The notes: a model not told the origin generated them from the sequence alone. A stretch of DNA of 64,000 nt from Morchella semilibera (GCA_009192285.1 WBVU01000008.1:2304370-2368369), one strand, 5' to 3'; positions 1 to 13,068 are shown, counted from the first letter of the stretch. Translations and numbers: made by a program.

Positions 1-2980
1 CGCGCTCGGCGCATGGGTTCTTACGCAAGCTGCATGGCTCCAACAAGGTTACGAGCTCGAATTTTTGGGTAATAGTACTTTTTTCCCGGGGTTGTGGGGA
101 AGTGCATTAGCGTTTTTTCTTGTAAATTGTTGGTTACTAGGAGTTATTGTGGGAGACATAAAGGATCGAAGAGTGACGAGTGGAAAGAAGTTGAATTAGA
201 ATGGTTTGGTGATACCCGGAGTGAATATTTAGAGGTTAGGAGTTGGCATTGAACAAAATTTGATTGTGATCTAGCTATATCTACTGAATTGTTTTATTAT
301 ATCGCACCCCTACACCCTTGAGAATCCGCCTCATTAGATTTGTTATTGAGCTAGCCTCGTTCATTGCTACGGCCGTGCCCTCATCAGTTCTAAAAGCTAT
401 GGAATTACTAAAACGTCCAGGGACTATCTACTTATAACAACACAGGCTCCAGGGGTTTTGAACTTTTGGGAGCGAAAACCCTTTCGGATTGGGATCAACT
501 TAATACCATATGCTGCATAGATTATCAAACTTTATACTAGAGCGTTTTGACAATGGCCAAAATTGGACCAGAGGCCGGCTGCCAAGAAATACATGTGCAA
601 CAAGTTCGACCAAAAACCCCAATCCCAATACTTGCTCCTCGACCACAAGTGAAGATATTTAACAGAGAATATATGAGATCTTCTCTGTCTATAACTTCAT
701 TGCCTTTTAGTCGACTCCTAAGCATTTTCCATACTTCTCCCTGGCGTTAAAATCTGATGACCCAGAAGGCTAATCGTCCTCCTGAGTGGACAGTTGGTAT
801 CTTATTAATCTGTGCGGTATTTAGACCATTTTATAGAGAATAACAACAGCTTTCCATCTGTCATATCTTGAAACTTTTGCAGAGCTCGTGAAGGGGTGGT
901 TACATGTATGGTTTGACTCACCGTTAAAAACGGCGGGAACATACACATAAAAGGGGGGGGGGGTTTCCGACGCCGAAAATTCGTCCTGTCGCGATCCCGA
1001 GGTCCCGAAACCAAGGCATATCGTTTCCCCGACGCCTTCAAAAATAGATATAGATTGGCTGTACACTATTAAATGTATGGTAATCGAAACCATGTAGCGT
1101 CACTCACTTGTACTTGGGTTCATAATCAAGGATTTGTCAGATCAGAGTCATTGGAGTCCTTTCGGATAATTCATTACTTAAAGCTTAGGGAAGCATCTGA
1201 AAGGTTTCAAAGGAACCTTGACATGGGAAGTTCGAGTGATATACTATGTCCGAAATTGTATTTTCTCGTCGCCTAAGAAATATATGGACAGGTGTGTAAG
1301 CCTTGGCCTCAACCCACCATCTCAAGAAGGGATTCCCGCGGAAGCCACACCTCGCCTCACACAATGTTAGGGCCTTATATAACGACACTAAACCACAGAC
1401 TACATGTAATTTTATCCCCGAGCCATAGGTCGCCCTTGCCACTCTAGGTCACCTATCTCCACGCGGCAGAAAATTTCAATAGCAGGTGTACCTTTAACGC
1501 GTTGGCTAAAAACTCTATTTCCCTTAATAGTAGGTCCCGAATTATACCTACTCTAATTGATAGTGCGAATACTAAAAGTGCTTATTATAGGAATATAAAG
1601 GACTAAGTCTGGATGGCCAGAAGCACTGTTTGCCACCATGAGCCCCAAGGTCCTACTATTACTAGCTAGCAGGGCGCTCCCGAGGTATATTAAAGTAGGA
1701 GGATGGGCGCACCGAGTTGCCTCTGCCCTACCTTAGGGGCTGCCTTAGTTTATAGCTGCTCACATGAGTCTATACCTCGATTTCATGGTGATGTGAGCTC
1801 GTTAGTACCGGGAGTAAAGCTGGGGGGCTCGTTAGGGTAGTATGTTTGATCGATGTAGCATATACAGTACTGTAGGATTATATTGGCAAGATCTAGATCC
1901 TAAAGATTTGAATTGGCCACCGGTCCCCCACGCTAGATCATCTAAAATTAGAAATAGGAAATGTACTAATTCACATCTTCCTTCATAGTCCCCTTGTAGG
2001 TATATCAAGGATCCGATCGCAACGTGGTAAGCTAAAACCAAATGTCGTCTCGTGCTGATTCAGCAGAGTACAGCTGTATGTTAATACAAGGCCCGTTTGG
2101 ATTCCGGAGGTAGAGTTCGGCTCATCTACACAACTGCAGAGCAACAGGAGCCTAGATCTTCGGAGTCACCACACGTACTCATGATAGGCATTTAGTGCAG
2201 CGCTGTTCTATTTACGGCGTCTATTGTCATGATACACCAATAAGGGTTCAGTATGGGATTACATTTTCGGGTGCTGGGTGCACACTACGAGGGGCTACTT
2301 ATACGAATTAGTAGGGATAATTTTTCTAATCATCTGGAACTGCTTTCGTTAGCTAAGACCCCCCATCCTCGCTAGCAAACGGAGCTTGGCTAATACTCAT
2401 GATCGAAACAGTGATAAGAGAGTCAAATTCCCAGGCATTTGGCGCAGCAAGAAGTCATATTGACAGGTTAGTCAACTAGATTTTCAGAATATAGAGCCTT
2501 CAAACACACAGTCTGTGTACGGCGTAGGCTAAGGGCTATAGCAAATAGAGGGGACTTATTTGTATCCAATTTGCAAGTTGATGCCCATCTCTTCGGTGGC
2601 GCGGGTTGCGGATTCTGTTCGAGATACTTCTAAACACAAGTGGCCAAAGAATGAAATTGACTTACTCATATCGGCCACGCCCCTCTATGTTTGGAGTTCC
2701 GTAATCTACTATTCTTATTTTACCAGGCCAAGATATATCTCCGCTCATGAGAGAGATAAAAGCTCAAACTCACTAGCTTTTCCAGGCTAACTACTAGTTA
2801 TAGTATTAAAGGGACTCTCCCACAAGTACAGTGGCAAAGCTCAAACTAAATCGACTATGATAGTCGCCGCATACATACATGTACTAATGGTCACCATCCC
2901 ATCATAGTTATTGGCCTTGACAAGAGAGTCCCGGAGAAGCATTCTGAATACAAACCATGGTCGTCATTGAGAGAAAACGG
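1..2980. other. Gene-free stretch
   Basis: I see no convincing coding exon on either strand. The longest open frames are below 100 codons, carry no recognisable domain and lack a coding-like composition. The stretch holds a G run near 954-963 and three copies of the palindrome TACATGTA (901, 1401, 2877). I found no tRNA or rRNA-like signature. It may contain decayed repeats that cannot be recognised by eye. Confidence 0.6.
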
Positions 2981-2987
2981 GTCGGTC

Positions 2988-2995
2988 TATATAAG
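2988..2995 (+). promoter_or_regulatory. TATA-like box of the repetitive secreted protein gene
   Basis: TATATAAG lies about 75 bases before the ATG at 3070, which is a plausible core-promoter spacing in a filamentous ascomycete. The start site is not visible from sequence. Confidence 0.45.
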
Positions 2996-3069
2996 AGTTG
3001 AGAATATCTCATCAGAAGAGTCACACCACCGGCTTCTAAACTCCAGAAGGCCGATATTACACCCACACG

Positions 3070-6000
3070 ATGAAGATATCAAATACCCCCTTAGCTGCGG
3101 TTTTCCTCTCTGTTAGCCTTTTTACCACAGCGTTATCCAAGCCTATCGCTGTTCCTGAATCGAAGAATCTTTTCCACCCCAATGTTGAATTGGATACTAG
3201 GGGCGAGAGCAGCGGTGCCTTCGATCTCCCAGGTCTTTTAACTACCGTGGTCGAAGAATTAGAAGAATTCGAACATTACACTGGAACTGGGGGATCAACC
3301 GGAGCGTCAGGTGAAGTACCATACGGAGGAAGTGAAGGAGAGAGAGGCAGAGACAGAGACAGAGGAGGTAGAGGTAGCACCGGCTCTGGGACCCACAGGA
3401 CTCGAGCGGGCACAGGGGAGTGTGCTACGGTTACAGCAAGTGTTACAGTTACTGCAGGCACGAGTACTACTGGCACTGGAACCACTGGGACTGGCAGCAC
3501 CAGGGCTAGTACTGGCACTGGCACTGGGACAAGTAGGACCACCGGCGCTGGAAACACTGGGACTAGCAGCACCAGGGCTAGTACCGGTACCACTGGCATT
3601 GCTACTGGCACTAGTAGGACCACTGGCCATGGTACTGGCACTAGTAGGACCACCGGCACTGGCACCACTAGGACTAGCAGCACAAGGACTAGTACTGGCA
3701 CCACCGGCACTGGTACTGGAACCACCGGCACTGGCACTGGAACCAGTAGGGCCACCGGCGCTGGAACCACTGGGACTAGCAGCACCAGGGCTAGTACTGG
3801 TACCACTGGCATTGCTACTGGCACCAGTAGGACCACTGGCCATGGTACTGGCACCAGTAGGACCACCGGCACTGGCACCACTAGGAGTAGCAGTACCAGG
3901 ACTAGTACTGGTACCACTGGCATTGTTACTAGCACCACTGTTACTGTTACTACCGGTACTGGCACTGGCACCAGTAGGACCACCGGCACCGGTACCACTA
4001 GGACTAGTAGCACGAGGACTAGTACTGGCACCACCAGCACTGCTACTGGTACCACCGGTACTGGCACTACTAGGAGTAGCAGCACGAGGACTAGTACTGG
4101 TACCACTGGCATTGCTACTAGCACCACTGTTACTGTTACTACCGGTACTGGCACTGGTACTACTAGCACTGGTACTGGCACTAGTAGGACCACCGGCACC
4201 GGCACCACTAGGACTAGCAGCACGAGGACTAGTACTGGCACCACAGGCACTGGTACTGGCACCAGTAGCACCACCAGCGCTGGGACCACTGGGACTAGCA
4301 GCACCAGGGCTAGTACTGGTACCACCAGCACTGCTACTGGCACCACCGGCACTGGGACTACTAGGAGTGGCAGCACGGGGACTGGTACTGGCACCACCGG
4401 TACTGCTACTGGTACCACCGGCACTGGGACTACTAGGAGTAGCAGCACGGGGACTAGTACTGGCACCACCAGCACCGGAACTACTAGGAGTAGCAGCACG
4501 GGGACTAGTACTGGCACCACCGGTACTGCTACTGGTACCACCGGCACTGGCACTACTAGGAGTAGCAGCACGGGGACTGGTACTGGCACCACCAGCACTG
4601 CTACTGGCACTACCAGCACTGGAACTACTAGGAGTAGCAGCACGGGGACTAGTACTGGCACCACCGGTACTGCTACTGGTACCACCAGCACTGGAACTAC
4701 TAGGAGTAGCAGCACGGGGACTAGTACTGGCACCACCGGTACTGCTACTGGTACCACCAGCACCGGGACTACTAGGAGTAGCAGCACGGGGACTAGTACT
4801 GGCACTGGCACCACCAGCACTGGCACTGGCACCAGTAGGACCACCGGCACAGGAACCACTGGGACTAGCAGCACCAGGGCTAGTACTGGCATCACTGGCA
4901 CTGCTACTGGAACTACCAGCGCTGCTACTGGTACTACTGGGACCACCAGCACTGTTACTGGAACCACTGGAACCACCAGAACCGATACCACGGGGACTGA
5001 CACTGGAGCTACTACCAGCACCGAGTCTGGCACCGTCTCAACAACCAATACAGGCACAGGCACCACAAGTGCCACCAATTCCTCCAGCTCCAGCACAGGG
5101 TCTAGTACCGCCGGGACTAGTACTGGAACCACTGTCACAGGCACAGGCACAGGCACAGGCACAACAAGCGCTACAAGCGCTACAGGTACGAGTGCTGCTG
5201 GCACTGGTACTGGAACCACTGGGACTAGCAGCACTAGGACCAGTACCGGCACCACTGGCACTGCTACTGGCACCACTGGTACTACCGGTACTAGCACTGG
5301 AACCACTGGGACTAGCAGTACTAGGACCAGTACCGGCACCACTGGCACTGCTACTGGCACCACTGGTACTACCGGTACTAGCACTGGAACCACTGGGACT
5401 AGCAGCACTAGGACCAGTACTGGCACCACTGGCACTGAAACCACCGGACTAGCAGCACTAGGACTAGTACCGGCACCACTGGCACTGCTACCGGCACCAC
5501 TGGCACTGCTACTGGCACCACTGGCACTGGTACCACTGGGACTAGCAGCACTAGGACCAGTACCGGCACCACTGGCACTGCTACTGGCACCACTGGTACT
5601 ACCGGTACTAGCACTGGAACCACTGGGACTAGCAGCACTAGGACCAGTACTGGCACCACTGGCACTGAAACCACTGGGACTAGCAGCACTAGGTCCAGTA
5701 CCGGCACCACTGGCACTGCTACTGGCACCACTGGTACTACCAGTACTGGCACGGGAACCACTGGGACTAGCAGCACTAGGACTAGTACTGTCACTGCTAC
5801 TAGCACCACTGGTACTACCGGTACTGGCACTGGCACCACTGGGACCACAAGCACTGGTACTAGCACCACTGGGACCGCCGCCACCGGTACTGGAACCGCC
5901 GAAACCACCGGCTGTGGTACCACTGGCACTGGAACCACCGGGACTGGCACCACCGGGACTGGCACCACCGGGACTGGTCCCACTGGGACCGGGACTGGTA

Positions 6001-6239
6001 CTGGTACTGGAAGTACATGTACTGCCACCGGCACCAGCACCAGTACCACTGGCGGCACCCAAACCACCACCTGTCCCGACGCTGGAACTACCACTGACTG
6101 CGGCTGCGACGTGGCTATCGACGAGGAGCTCGAGCTGGTCCGAGAGCGCGAGAATCTGGAACGTCTCCGTATCGAAAATATCGAGGCTCAAGAAGATCTG
6201 GAGCGTCTTCGTGCGGCAGGTGGCACGGCGGCCGCATAA
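3070..6239 (+). CDS. Secreted Thr/Gly/Ser-rich repeat protein, frameshifted near 5445
   Basis: The start MKISNTPLAAVFLSVSL is a classic signal peptide (residues 1 to about 23), so the product should enter the secretory pathway. A short unique segment follows, then about 900 residues of degenerate TGT, TSS, TRTST and TTGTATG repeats; around 4430-4790 the unit is 72 bp (24 residues). No enzyme domain is visible; a cell-wall or extracellular role is inferred from composition only. Near 5444-5447 one base is missing relative to the sister repeat at about 5671-5680. The frame then changes to a Leu/Ala/Pro-rich reading that ends at 6243. Allowing for that base, the Thr/Gly frame runs on to a TAA at 6237-6239. 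There it encodes two or three Cys residues and a charged helical tail (AIDEELELVRERENLERL), clearly non-random. The shift may be a sequencing or assembly error, a polymorphism or a real lesion. I do not recognise an orthologue. Confidence 0.65.
3440..6090 (+). repeat. Coding minisatellite (ACT-GGC type units)
   Basis: The tract is built from variants of short units such as ACTAGTACTGGCACCACCGG, in multiples of three bases, which is why several frames on both strands stay open for hundreds of codons. The most regular part, near 4430-4790, has a 72-bp period. Replication slippage and unequal crossing-over would be expected to change its length between strains. Confidence 0.85.
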
Positions 6240-6249
6240 TTAATTGGTC

Positions 6250-9130
6250 AGGGGGCGCGATGAGAAAGTTGGCTGCTGATGCACCACCTAAATGATAGTT
6301 ATCATCCTTTGCATTTATACTAGGCTTTCCTTTGTATATCAGGTGCATTGATCTACTTGTCCTTTTGTATATATAGAATTTCGGGGAGGGGTGAGCTACA
6401 TGTAATTAGACAGGGGGAAAAGACGGGTGTGTGAGCCTTTAGAGATAGAATAGGATGGGATAGAATAGAGGTGCATACTCGTCAGAAAGTAGTGGTTTTT
6501 GTTTAAGCTGGTATTGCGGTGACCCTGGTGGTATTGGCTGCCTCTTATTCCATGTCGTATTGGTAATCATTGACACCGAGTGCTTCATAGAGGATCACTC
6601 GGCTGTGCTGTGCCGGCTTGGCATTCCTTGCCCCTGAACTCGACTGACTGGGGTAAAGGGATCCGCTCTGTTTCTGGAGTGTTCTGGGCATAACCTCCAC
6701 TTTCATCAAATTACTGGATAGGAGGTTCGTAGCTTGTGGATACGTGTATAAGGAATTTACTAACCCTAACCCTGTATATACTTATATTGCGTGTCCTTGA
6801 GCCGCATGAAATAAATACATGTGTTGGCGAATTTTCTAGTTACATATAAGAGCTCCTGAGTCTATGCCCAGGTGTTTCCCCGTTTGAACGTGGTAATTGA
6901 GTAGCAGCTGTTTGGGTGTCGGGGCTTTAACAGTACGTACTATATACATTTGTAGCCTCATGGCCGCGTTGTCGGGCAGGTACATGTAGGTAATGATGTG
7001 CCCTTACTGTATTTCTCCTTTCAGATACAGTTCCTTCCCCGTAGATCTTAACCCCGTATCACTGCTTTCTCACAACCACCAGAACCCCAGCCCAAGCAAT
7101 ACAGGCCCCCCATCCGTTGCAGTTGTACATCGACTGGATTCACGTCGGCAGTCATGTTTATTGCGGGTATGGGGGGCGTCTCACTCTGTTCAGTGGCTGG
7201 CAGGAGCTGATGAAGATCGATGGGTCTGGATGTACCAGGAGACACCAGGGTACATTGGGAGGCATAGGATTTATAGGATACGGTGTTAGGGTGCATAGGA
7301 TACACGAAGCACGATACGCCAAAACCTCTCTCGAGTGATTTTCTGGGAGTACCACTACAACTCTTCCGGTCTGGAATTTTGCTTCCTGGTTAAACAGGAT
7401 GTCCCTCTGTCCTCAATATATATCGTATTTGAATCCTAATTATCTTCCCGCGTCGCTTTTTACTAATAGTAGCTCCCACAATCACATCCTGGTGGTCTTA
7501 AAGAGGTTTTTGGACCTCTCAAGCAGTGTGCCCCATGTACCGGACCGAGGGTTATTTTATATGTGCAAGTATGGGGGCATCACTTTCTTTATCCAGGTAA
7601 CGGCCGGGCGGGGCCAGCGAGAACGGAGCCAGGCGTGCCAAGAGGTGCCAGGAAGCGTCAAGGATGACAAACGACGATCTTCCAAGACGAACCGGGTAGA
7701 AAATTAAACCCATTTATATGTTGCGATATTAGTGTGGAAAGGCCTCCAGCGATAGGGAGGTATTCATGGGGCTGAATTAAGATGCATCGGGATACATTAG
7801 GATGCGTAGGACATACAAAGATACACCAGATGCATCGATGTATGCCAAGATCCACAGGGTAAGTAAAACAGAATATTAGTTCTCATGCCAAGACAGACCG
7901 TTAACAATGTTAGTAGCCAACTCTCAGTCCTTCTCCATCCCCATCAATTTTCCTCGACAAACCGCCACCTGGTTCTCGAGCTTAGCTACGAATAAATACT
8001 TTAGAGGAGTTGGTCGGAACGGTAGCCTCAGCTGCGAGGGTATATAGGGCCTAGAGTAGCTATACCGCTGGTGGTCTTCGCACGCCACTCAATCCTCGCA
8101 CGCAACCCAACACCTTCCGCACGCCATAAAATACAAGAGGTTGGGTGAGGGGTGAGCTCGCCACAACAACACACACGCTGGTAACCACGCAACATGTCCC
8201 CTCAGATTGATTTACGTGTGTAGAGGTCGTTCTGCCCCCCTCGCTCCTTGAAGAATTATAGCTTCTAACGCATCTGCATAGGACTTTTCCCGTTGAACCT
8301 CTCCGTGTATTTAGTAAGGTAGGTAGCTACGGCCCTTGCTGCATGGGGGGAGTCGTCATGGGTCTCTCGCTCTCGCTTTTATACAGTTGCTCTTTGTGTT
8401 GATGGTCAAGCAAGTAATCGCTTAATGCTCGCACCTAAAATGCCTATCCACCTCTAGGGTGCATTGCCGCAAGCAATGTGTTTGCAGCAGCTCTTAATGG
8501 CGCGGGGTTGGTTCTAACGTCCAGGTATATATAGCTGCGATGTAGGTTGGGAGACATTCCCTGTCGCCTAAGATACTATTTCCTTGGTAAAAAAAAAAAG
8601 GCATATGTACAGGATCGATCCCCCCCCCCTCCTTCTCTCTGCCTGCACCAATGTAGGGTGGTTTGGATTAAGTAGTGTGCTGAGCTAGCACGGAGACAGG
8701 AAGGCCAAATTAAGCCTAGGCGTTGTGTGGGTGGCGTCATGGATCATCACTCGGCCGGTTTGTAAAGTTCTTCTCCCTCCTTTTTTTAGGAGAGGTCAAA
8801 ATAATAACAGCAATTAATGTTGGTTTGGTTTTCCACGAGATATGAGCGTGGTGGGTACCCGAATGATAGGGAAACATAGACCAAAAGACACTACACTGCA
8901 AATACCGCACATACTACTACCCCCCCCCCCCCGGGGCACGCGTGGGGTTTCTATCTGGCAGGGTTGTTGCATCTATGTACATACGAGAACCAATATCATA
9001 CAAAAAAAGAATTGGGGGGTATTTCCGCACAGAGCCCCGAAAAAACAAAAAAACTTTTAATACCAAAAAGAGTAGAAAACCAGGAAAAAAAGATAAAAAT
9101 ATATATAAAAAAAAAACTCTACTGCTATAT
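6250..9130. other. Gene-free stretch between the repetitive gene and DBP7
   Basis: No supported gene. Contents noted are TACATGTA at 6398 and 6981, a two-unit telomere-like CTAACCCTAACCC near 6757-6769, a TCACTCGG motif near 6594, and long C and A homopolymers (8622-8630, 8920-8932, 9100-9115). Open frames here are short and have no recognisable similarity. Confidence 0.55.
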
Positions 9131-9131
9131 A

Positions 9132-11611
9132 CTACCCAATATTGAACTCGTCCGCCATGCCCCTCTTCTTCAGCATCCCCTGCGCAATCTTCCTCATCTT
9201 CTTCATCGCCTCATTCCCAGGCCTCTCATCCTTGTCCTCCTCCTCTTCGTCCCCGCCCCTCTTCTGCGCAACCGCCAGACTCTTTGCGCCCGCCGCGCCA
9301 CCACCGCCGCCGTCTCCAGGGACCTTAATATCCCCCGGGCGGTCCCTGAGGCCAAATGCCTTGGCCAGATGCCCGTAGTGCAGCGCCTTGACGCTGAACA
9401 TGCTCCTCTCGGCGCCCACGTGCGTCGCATAGGCACGTATATGGCTCCCCCACGCCCTAGCAGCCACGGTCCTGCGCTGCGCGTCGTCGGCGATCCAGCG
9501 CTCGACGCCCAGCTGCCACTCGGAGGCCCTGTCCTCCCAGTCGCGGCGGGGCTCGCCCTCGCGGGTCGAGAAGCCCCGCCGTAGCAGCTCGGCGACGTCG
9601 GTGCGTGCGAGTTGGCCCTCGCGCACGCCGCGCTTGAGGACGGCGTCAGCGTAGCCCTCCTCGGCGCCCGGGAGTAGGAAGATTATTGCGCGGCCGGGGC
9701 GGCCGGCGCGCGCGGTGCGGCCGACGCGGTGTAGGTGGTCGGCGGGGGTGAAGGGGGGGTCGTGCTGGATTATGAGGTCGATGGAGGGGAGGTCGAGGCC
9801 GCGGGCGGCAACGTCGGTGCAGAAGAGGATGGTGGGGTGGGGGGTGTGCGTGAATGAGTGGAGGGCCGCCGTGCGGATGGGTTGCGGGAGGGAGCCGTGG
9901 AGTTTGTGGAGGAGGCAGGTGGGGTGGAGGGTGGGGGCGGGGCTGGTGGCTGGATTGAGCTTGGGTTTCTTGTTTTTGTCGGTGGCCTTTTTCTTCTTGT
10001 CGGCGGCGGCTTTCTTCTTGTTGTATTTACCATCCCCGGCTTCGGACTCGGATTCGTCCTCCGAGCTGGAGTCTTCGATAGTAGTACTCTTATTATTAGT
10101 TGTGGTAGCGGCAGAGCCCTTCTCCTCCTCACTCAGCGCGCGCGAGAAGACCTCGAAATGGAAATCGACCGAGTCCGAGCAGGAGAAAAAGACCATAACC
10201 CTCGGCGTCGCCGTCTGCCTCACAAACGCCCTCTTCAGCACCGCCATCAGCGCCACAAGCCTCTGCTTCGCCGGCACCACCGAATAGCTCTGCTTTAGCT
10301 GCGCCGGCGCCGTAAACTTTCCCTCCCCGGCGCCCTCCCCTTCTTGCTCTCCCGTTGCCTCGTCGTCCTCGGTGCTCTTCTCCGCCTTGATGTACAGGGC
10401 GTCCTTCAGCGAGATGTCGCCCAGGCGCTGCACGTTGGTCTTCATCGTCGCCGAGCAGAGCATGGTCACTCTGCGTTTCGGGAGGGCCTCCTCCCCGCTG
10501 GGGGAGAAGGAGGAAGAAGGGTTAGAGGGCAGCTTGCTCTTCTTCTCGAGGATGGCCAGGATGCTGCCGATGGTCTCCTCGAAGCCGAGCTCCATGAGTC
10601 GATCGCCCTCGTCCATGACGACCCAGCGCACGCGGCTGACGTCGAGGCTCTCTGTGTTTTCGAGATGGTCGAGCAGGCGGCCCGGGGTCGCGACGAGGAT
10701 ATTCAGCCCCTTGCGCAGCCGCGCCTTCTCGCTCTTCTTCTTCTCGCCGCCAATGACGGAGCCGGGGACGATCCAGTGCGGGCCGTTCTTGGCATGGATG
10801 AGCGTTGCGAGGACCGTCTCTATCTGGCGGGACAGCTCTCGCGTGGGCGCAAGGACGATGGCGTAGAGGCCCGAGTGCCTTGCCATCTTGCTGCTCCTCT
10901 TGCTCGTTTCGTCGTCGGGGGGGTCGCCCGCGGATGGGCGAGGAGGCTTGGAGAGCGCCATGATGCGGTGTACAATGGGGAGCAGGTAGGTGAGGGTCTT
11001 TCCCGAGCCCGTCTCTGCCTGTATGAATGCGTCGCTGTCTGTCGAGATGAGCTCCGGGATCGCGGCCTTCTGGATCGCGGTGGGGTTCTTGAGGGAGAGC
11101 TTAGTGGTGAGGTGATTTGCGAGGATGGGGGAGAGGCCGAGCGTAGTGAAGGTCGTTGATCCGTCGGACAGCGGGGCATTGGTGGGTTCCTGGGGTTCTG
11201 GCTCGGGTTCTGGCTCGGCAGGGATGTGGAGGGAAGCGGGGTTCTGGGTCCAGAGGGAGGAGACGAACTCGCCTGGTTTGGCACTGGGCGGGGGGACGCC
11301 GGTACCATTGGGTCTCTTGGGGGTTGGGTCAGTGGGGGGGCGCTTGCGCTTTAGGGCGGAGGGGGGGGTGGGGTTTGAGGTCTGGCTGGGAGGTGCAATG
11401 TTGAATTCTCCTGTACCGTCGTCGTCGGCGTGCTTTTTGGGGGCAGAAGATGTGGTGGTGGTGGTGGTGCGTTTTCGGAGATGGTGGGCTGCGAGCTTTT
11501 TGGCTTTGTGACGGTCTGTCCATTTGCCGCCTTTGAACCTTGGGGGTGGACGGGCTGAAGCAAAGGCATCGGGCCTATGTCGAAGTTGACGAGCATGCCG
11601 TCGTCAGCCAT
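9132..11611 (-). CDS. DBP7: DEAD-box ATP-dependent RNA helicase Dbp7
   Basis: Nucleolar helicase of 60S ribosomal subunit assembly. The N-terminus MADDGMLVNFDIG and the following FKGGKWTDR segment are typical of the Dbp7 family. The Q-motif region (NPTAIQKAAIP), motif I AETGSGKT (about residue 200), PTRELS (about 257), DEGD instead of DEAD (about 332, the family's usual form), SAT (about 385) and HRVGRTAR (about 630) follow in order. The Ser/Glu/Lys-rich insert in the second RecA lobe also suits Dbp7. The expected protein is about 826 residues and has no intron. The ATG frame and the FKGGKW frame differ by one base: CCC at 11571-11573 would have to be CCCC. The coordinates therefore span 2480 bases, one short of a multiple of three. 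The rest of the frame is intact, so I favour a sequencing error over gene death. Confidence 0.9.
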
Positions 11612-11639
11612 TGGTCAATTGAGGTGTAGGGGTGATGCA

Positions 11640-11975
11640 GTTGAGGGAGATGTGGGGGTGACAGTTGAGAGAGATGTAGATGAAGTAGTTGAGAGAGATG
11701 TAGAGATGGAGAGAGATGTAGATGAAGTAGTTGAGAGAGCGGAGATGAAGTAGTTGAGAGATGAAGTAGTTGAGAGATGAAGTAGTTGAGAGAGATGTAG
11801 ATGATGCAGTTGAGGGAGATGTGGGGGTGATGCAGTTGAGAGAGATGTAGAGATGAAGTAGTTGAGAGAGATGTAGAGATGAAGTAGTTGAGACTCGAGA
11901 GAGATGTGTGTAGAGGTGATGCAGTTGAGAGAGATGTAGAGATGATGAGAGAGATGTAGAGATGAGGTAGTTGAG
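11640..11975. repeat. Minisatellite just upstream of DBP7
   Basis: Tandem degenerate copies of a unit near AGTTGAGAGAGATGTAGA plus GATGAAGT fill the 330 bases directly before the DBP7 start codon, so they lie in its promoter or 5' UTR. The tract contains GATGAG at 11944 and 11961, which resembles the core of the yeast PAC element found before ribosome-assembly genes; the regulatory meaning is inference. Confidence 0.8.
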
Positions 11976-12502
11976 ACCTCAGAATATTTCACCGTTGCTG
12001 CAGAAATAATTTCTGGGGGCGCTCGGACCAACAACCGGGATTCTTCTTTTCTTTGTGTTACGCTGCAGCAGCTGTGTTACACTCGCTCTCATTCTGGGAT
12101 TGACGGTCCTGCAGTTGTGTGGCTGCTCTGCGATGTATCTATGGAGCAGGTGTGTGTGTAGTATGGTGTGTGTAGTATGTGTAGTATGTACGCAGCATAT
12201 GGCAGACTGTAATATGGAGTAAGTGTGTCTATGCCAGACTGTTTCCTCTTCAGTGAGCGAGCGAGTGATCGACTGTAGACTCAACTTAGTCAACTACTTG
12301 TAATTGTAGTACCTTAGACACAAGCCCTGCGCAATTACCCGGCCCGCGCACATCCGAAAAATAATATTCAAGATCCCTCACAACCATTTTACTTTTTTAT
12401 TTATTCGACACTGTCAATCTGCAACCCTGCTGGCAATACATCGACTCTCCATATATTTATATAAAATAGACTCGAATCTCTACAAATACTACTGCATACA
12501 AA

Positions 12503-13017
12503 ATGGTATAGAACCCCCCCCCCTCTCCCCTCTCTCTCCCACTCCCTCTCCTCCTCATACCCTCTCCCTCTCTCTCTTTTCCACACATACTAACAACCCC
12601 CCACAGGCACACCGAATACTAGCGCAAATCGCCCTCGTCGGCGGCCGCGTCGTCGGCCGCGCCTTCATCGAAGCCTACCGCCAAGCCGCCGCCACCCAGC
12701 GATACGCCAAAGCCGCCGCCGCCGGCCGCGTCCCCGACTCCAACCGGGGTGCAATGCACGGCGCCCACGCCGGGCTGACGCTCGACGAGGCGTGCCGGAT
12801 CCTCAATGTCAAGCCGCCGCAGGAGGGCAAGATCGAGCTCGAGGGCGTCATGGAGCGCTTCAAGCGCCTCTTTGACAGCAACGACCCAAAGAAGGGCGGG
12901 AGCTTCTACCTCCAGAGTAAGGTGCTGCGCGCCAGGGAGAGGATCGAGAGTGAGGTCCGCGAGAGGGAGGAGAGGGAGCAGGGGGGCAAGGAGTGGAGGC
13001 CAAAGGTGTATAAATAA
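12503..13017 (+). CDS. PAM16: Mitochondrial import motor subunit Pam16/Tim16
   Basis: Exons 12503-12505 and 12607-13017; 137 residues. Pam16 is the J-like partner of Pam18 in the presequence translocase motor at the inner mitochondrial membrane. Exon 1 supplies only the ATG. The intron 12506-12606 starts GTATAG, has a CTAAC branch site near 12592 and ends CACAG. Joined, the product begins MAHRILAQIALVGGRVVGRA, which is the family's hydrophobic N-terminal targeting/membrane segment. Next comes an Ala-rich linker, then the J-like domain (LTLDEACRILNVKPP to about residue 110). It lacks the HPD tripeptide of true J proteins, as expected for Pam16. A charged tail ends in KEWRPKVYK. Only this splice gives a correct start, because no other ATG precedes the conserved N-terminus in frame. 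Confidence 0.92.
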
Positions 13018-13068
13018 GTGGCCGTTAGTAATGTAGGTTGAGGGGGGTGTGGTTCCCTATTTATACTT

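Noticed and set aside
3276-6191. 971-codon open frame on the minus strand, Val/Pro-rich, and other long frames over the same tract
   Set aside because: They mirror the forward minisatellite, whose units contain no stop in several frames. They lack a start context and a signal peptide, whereas the plus-strand frame has both and a structured tail.
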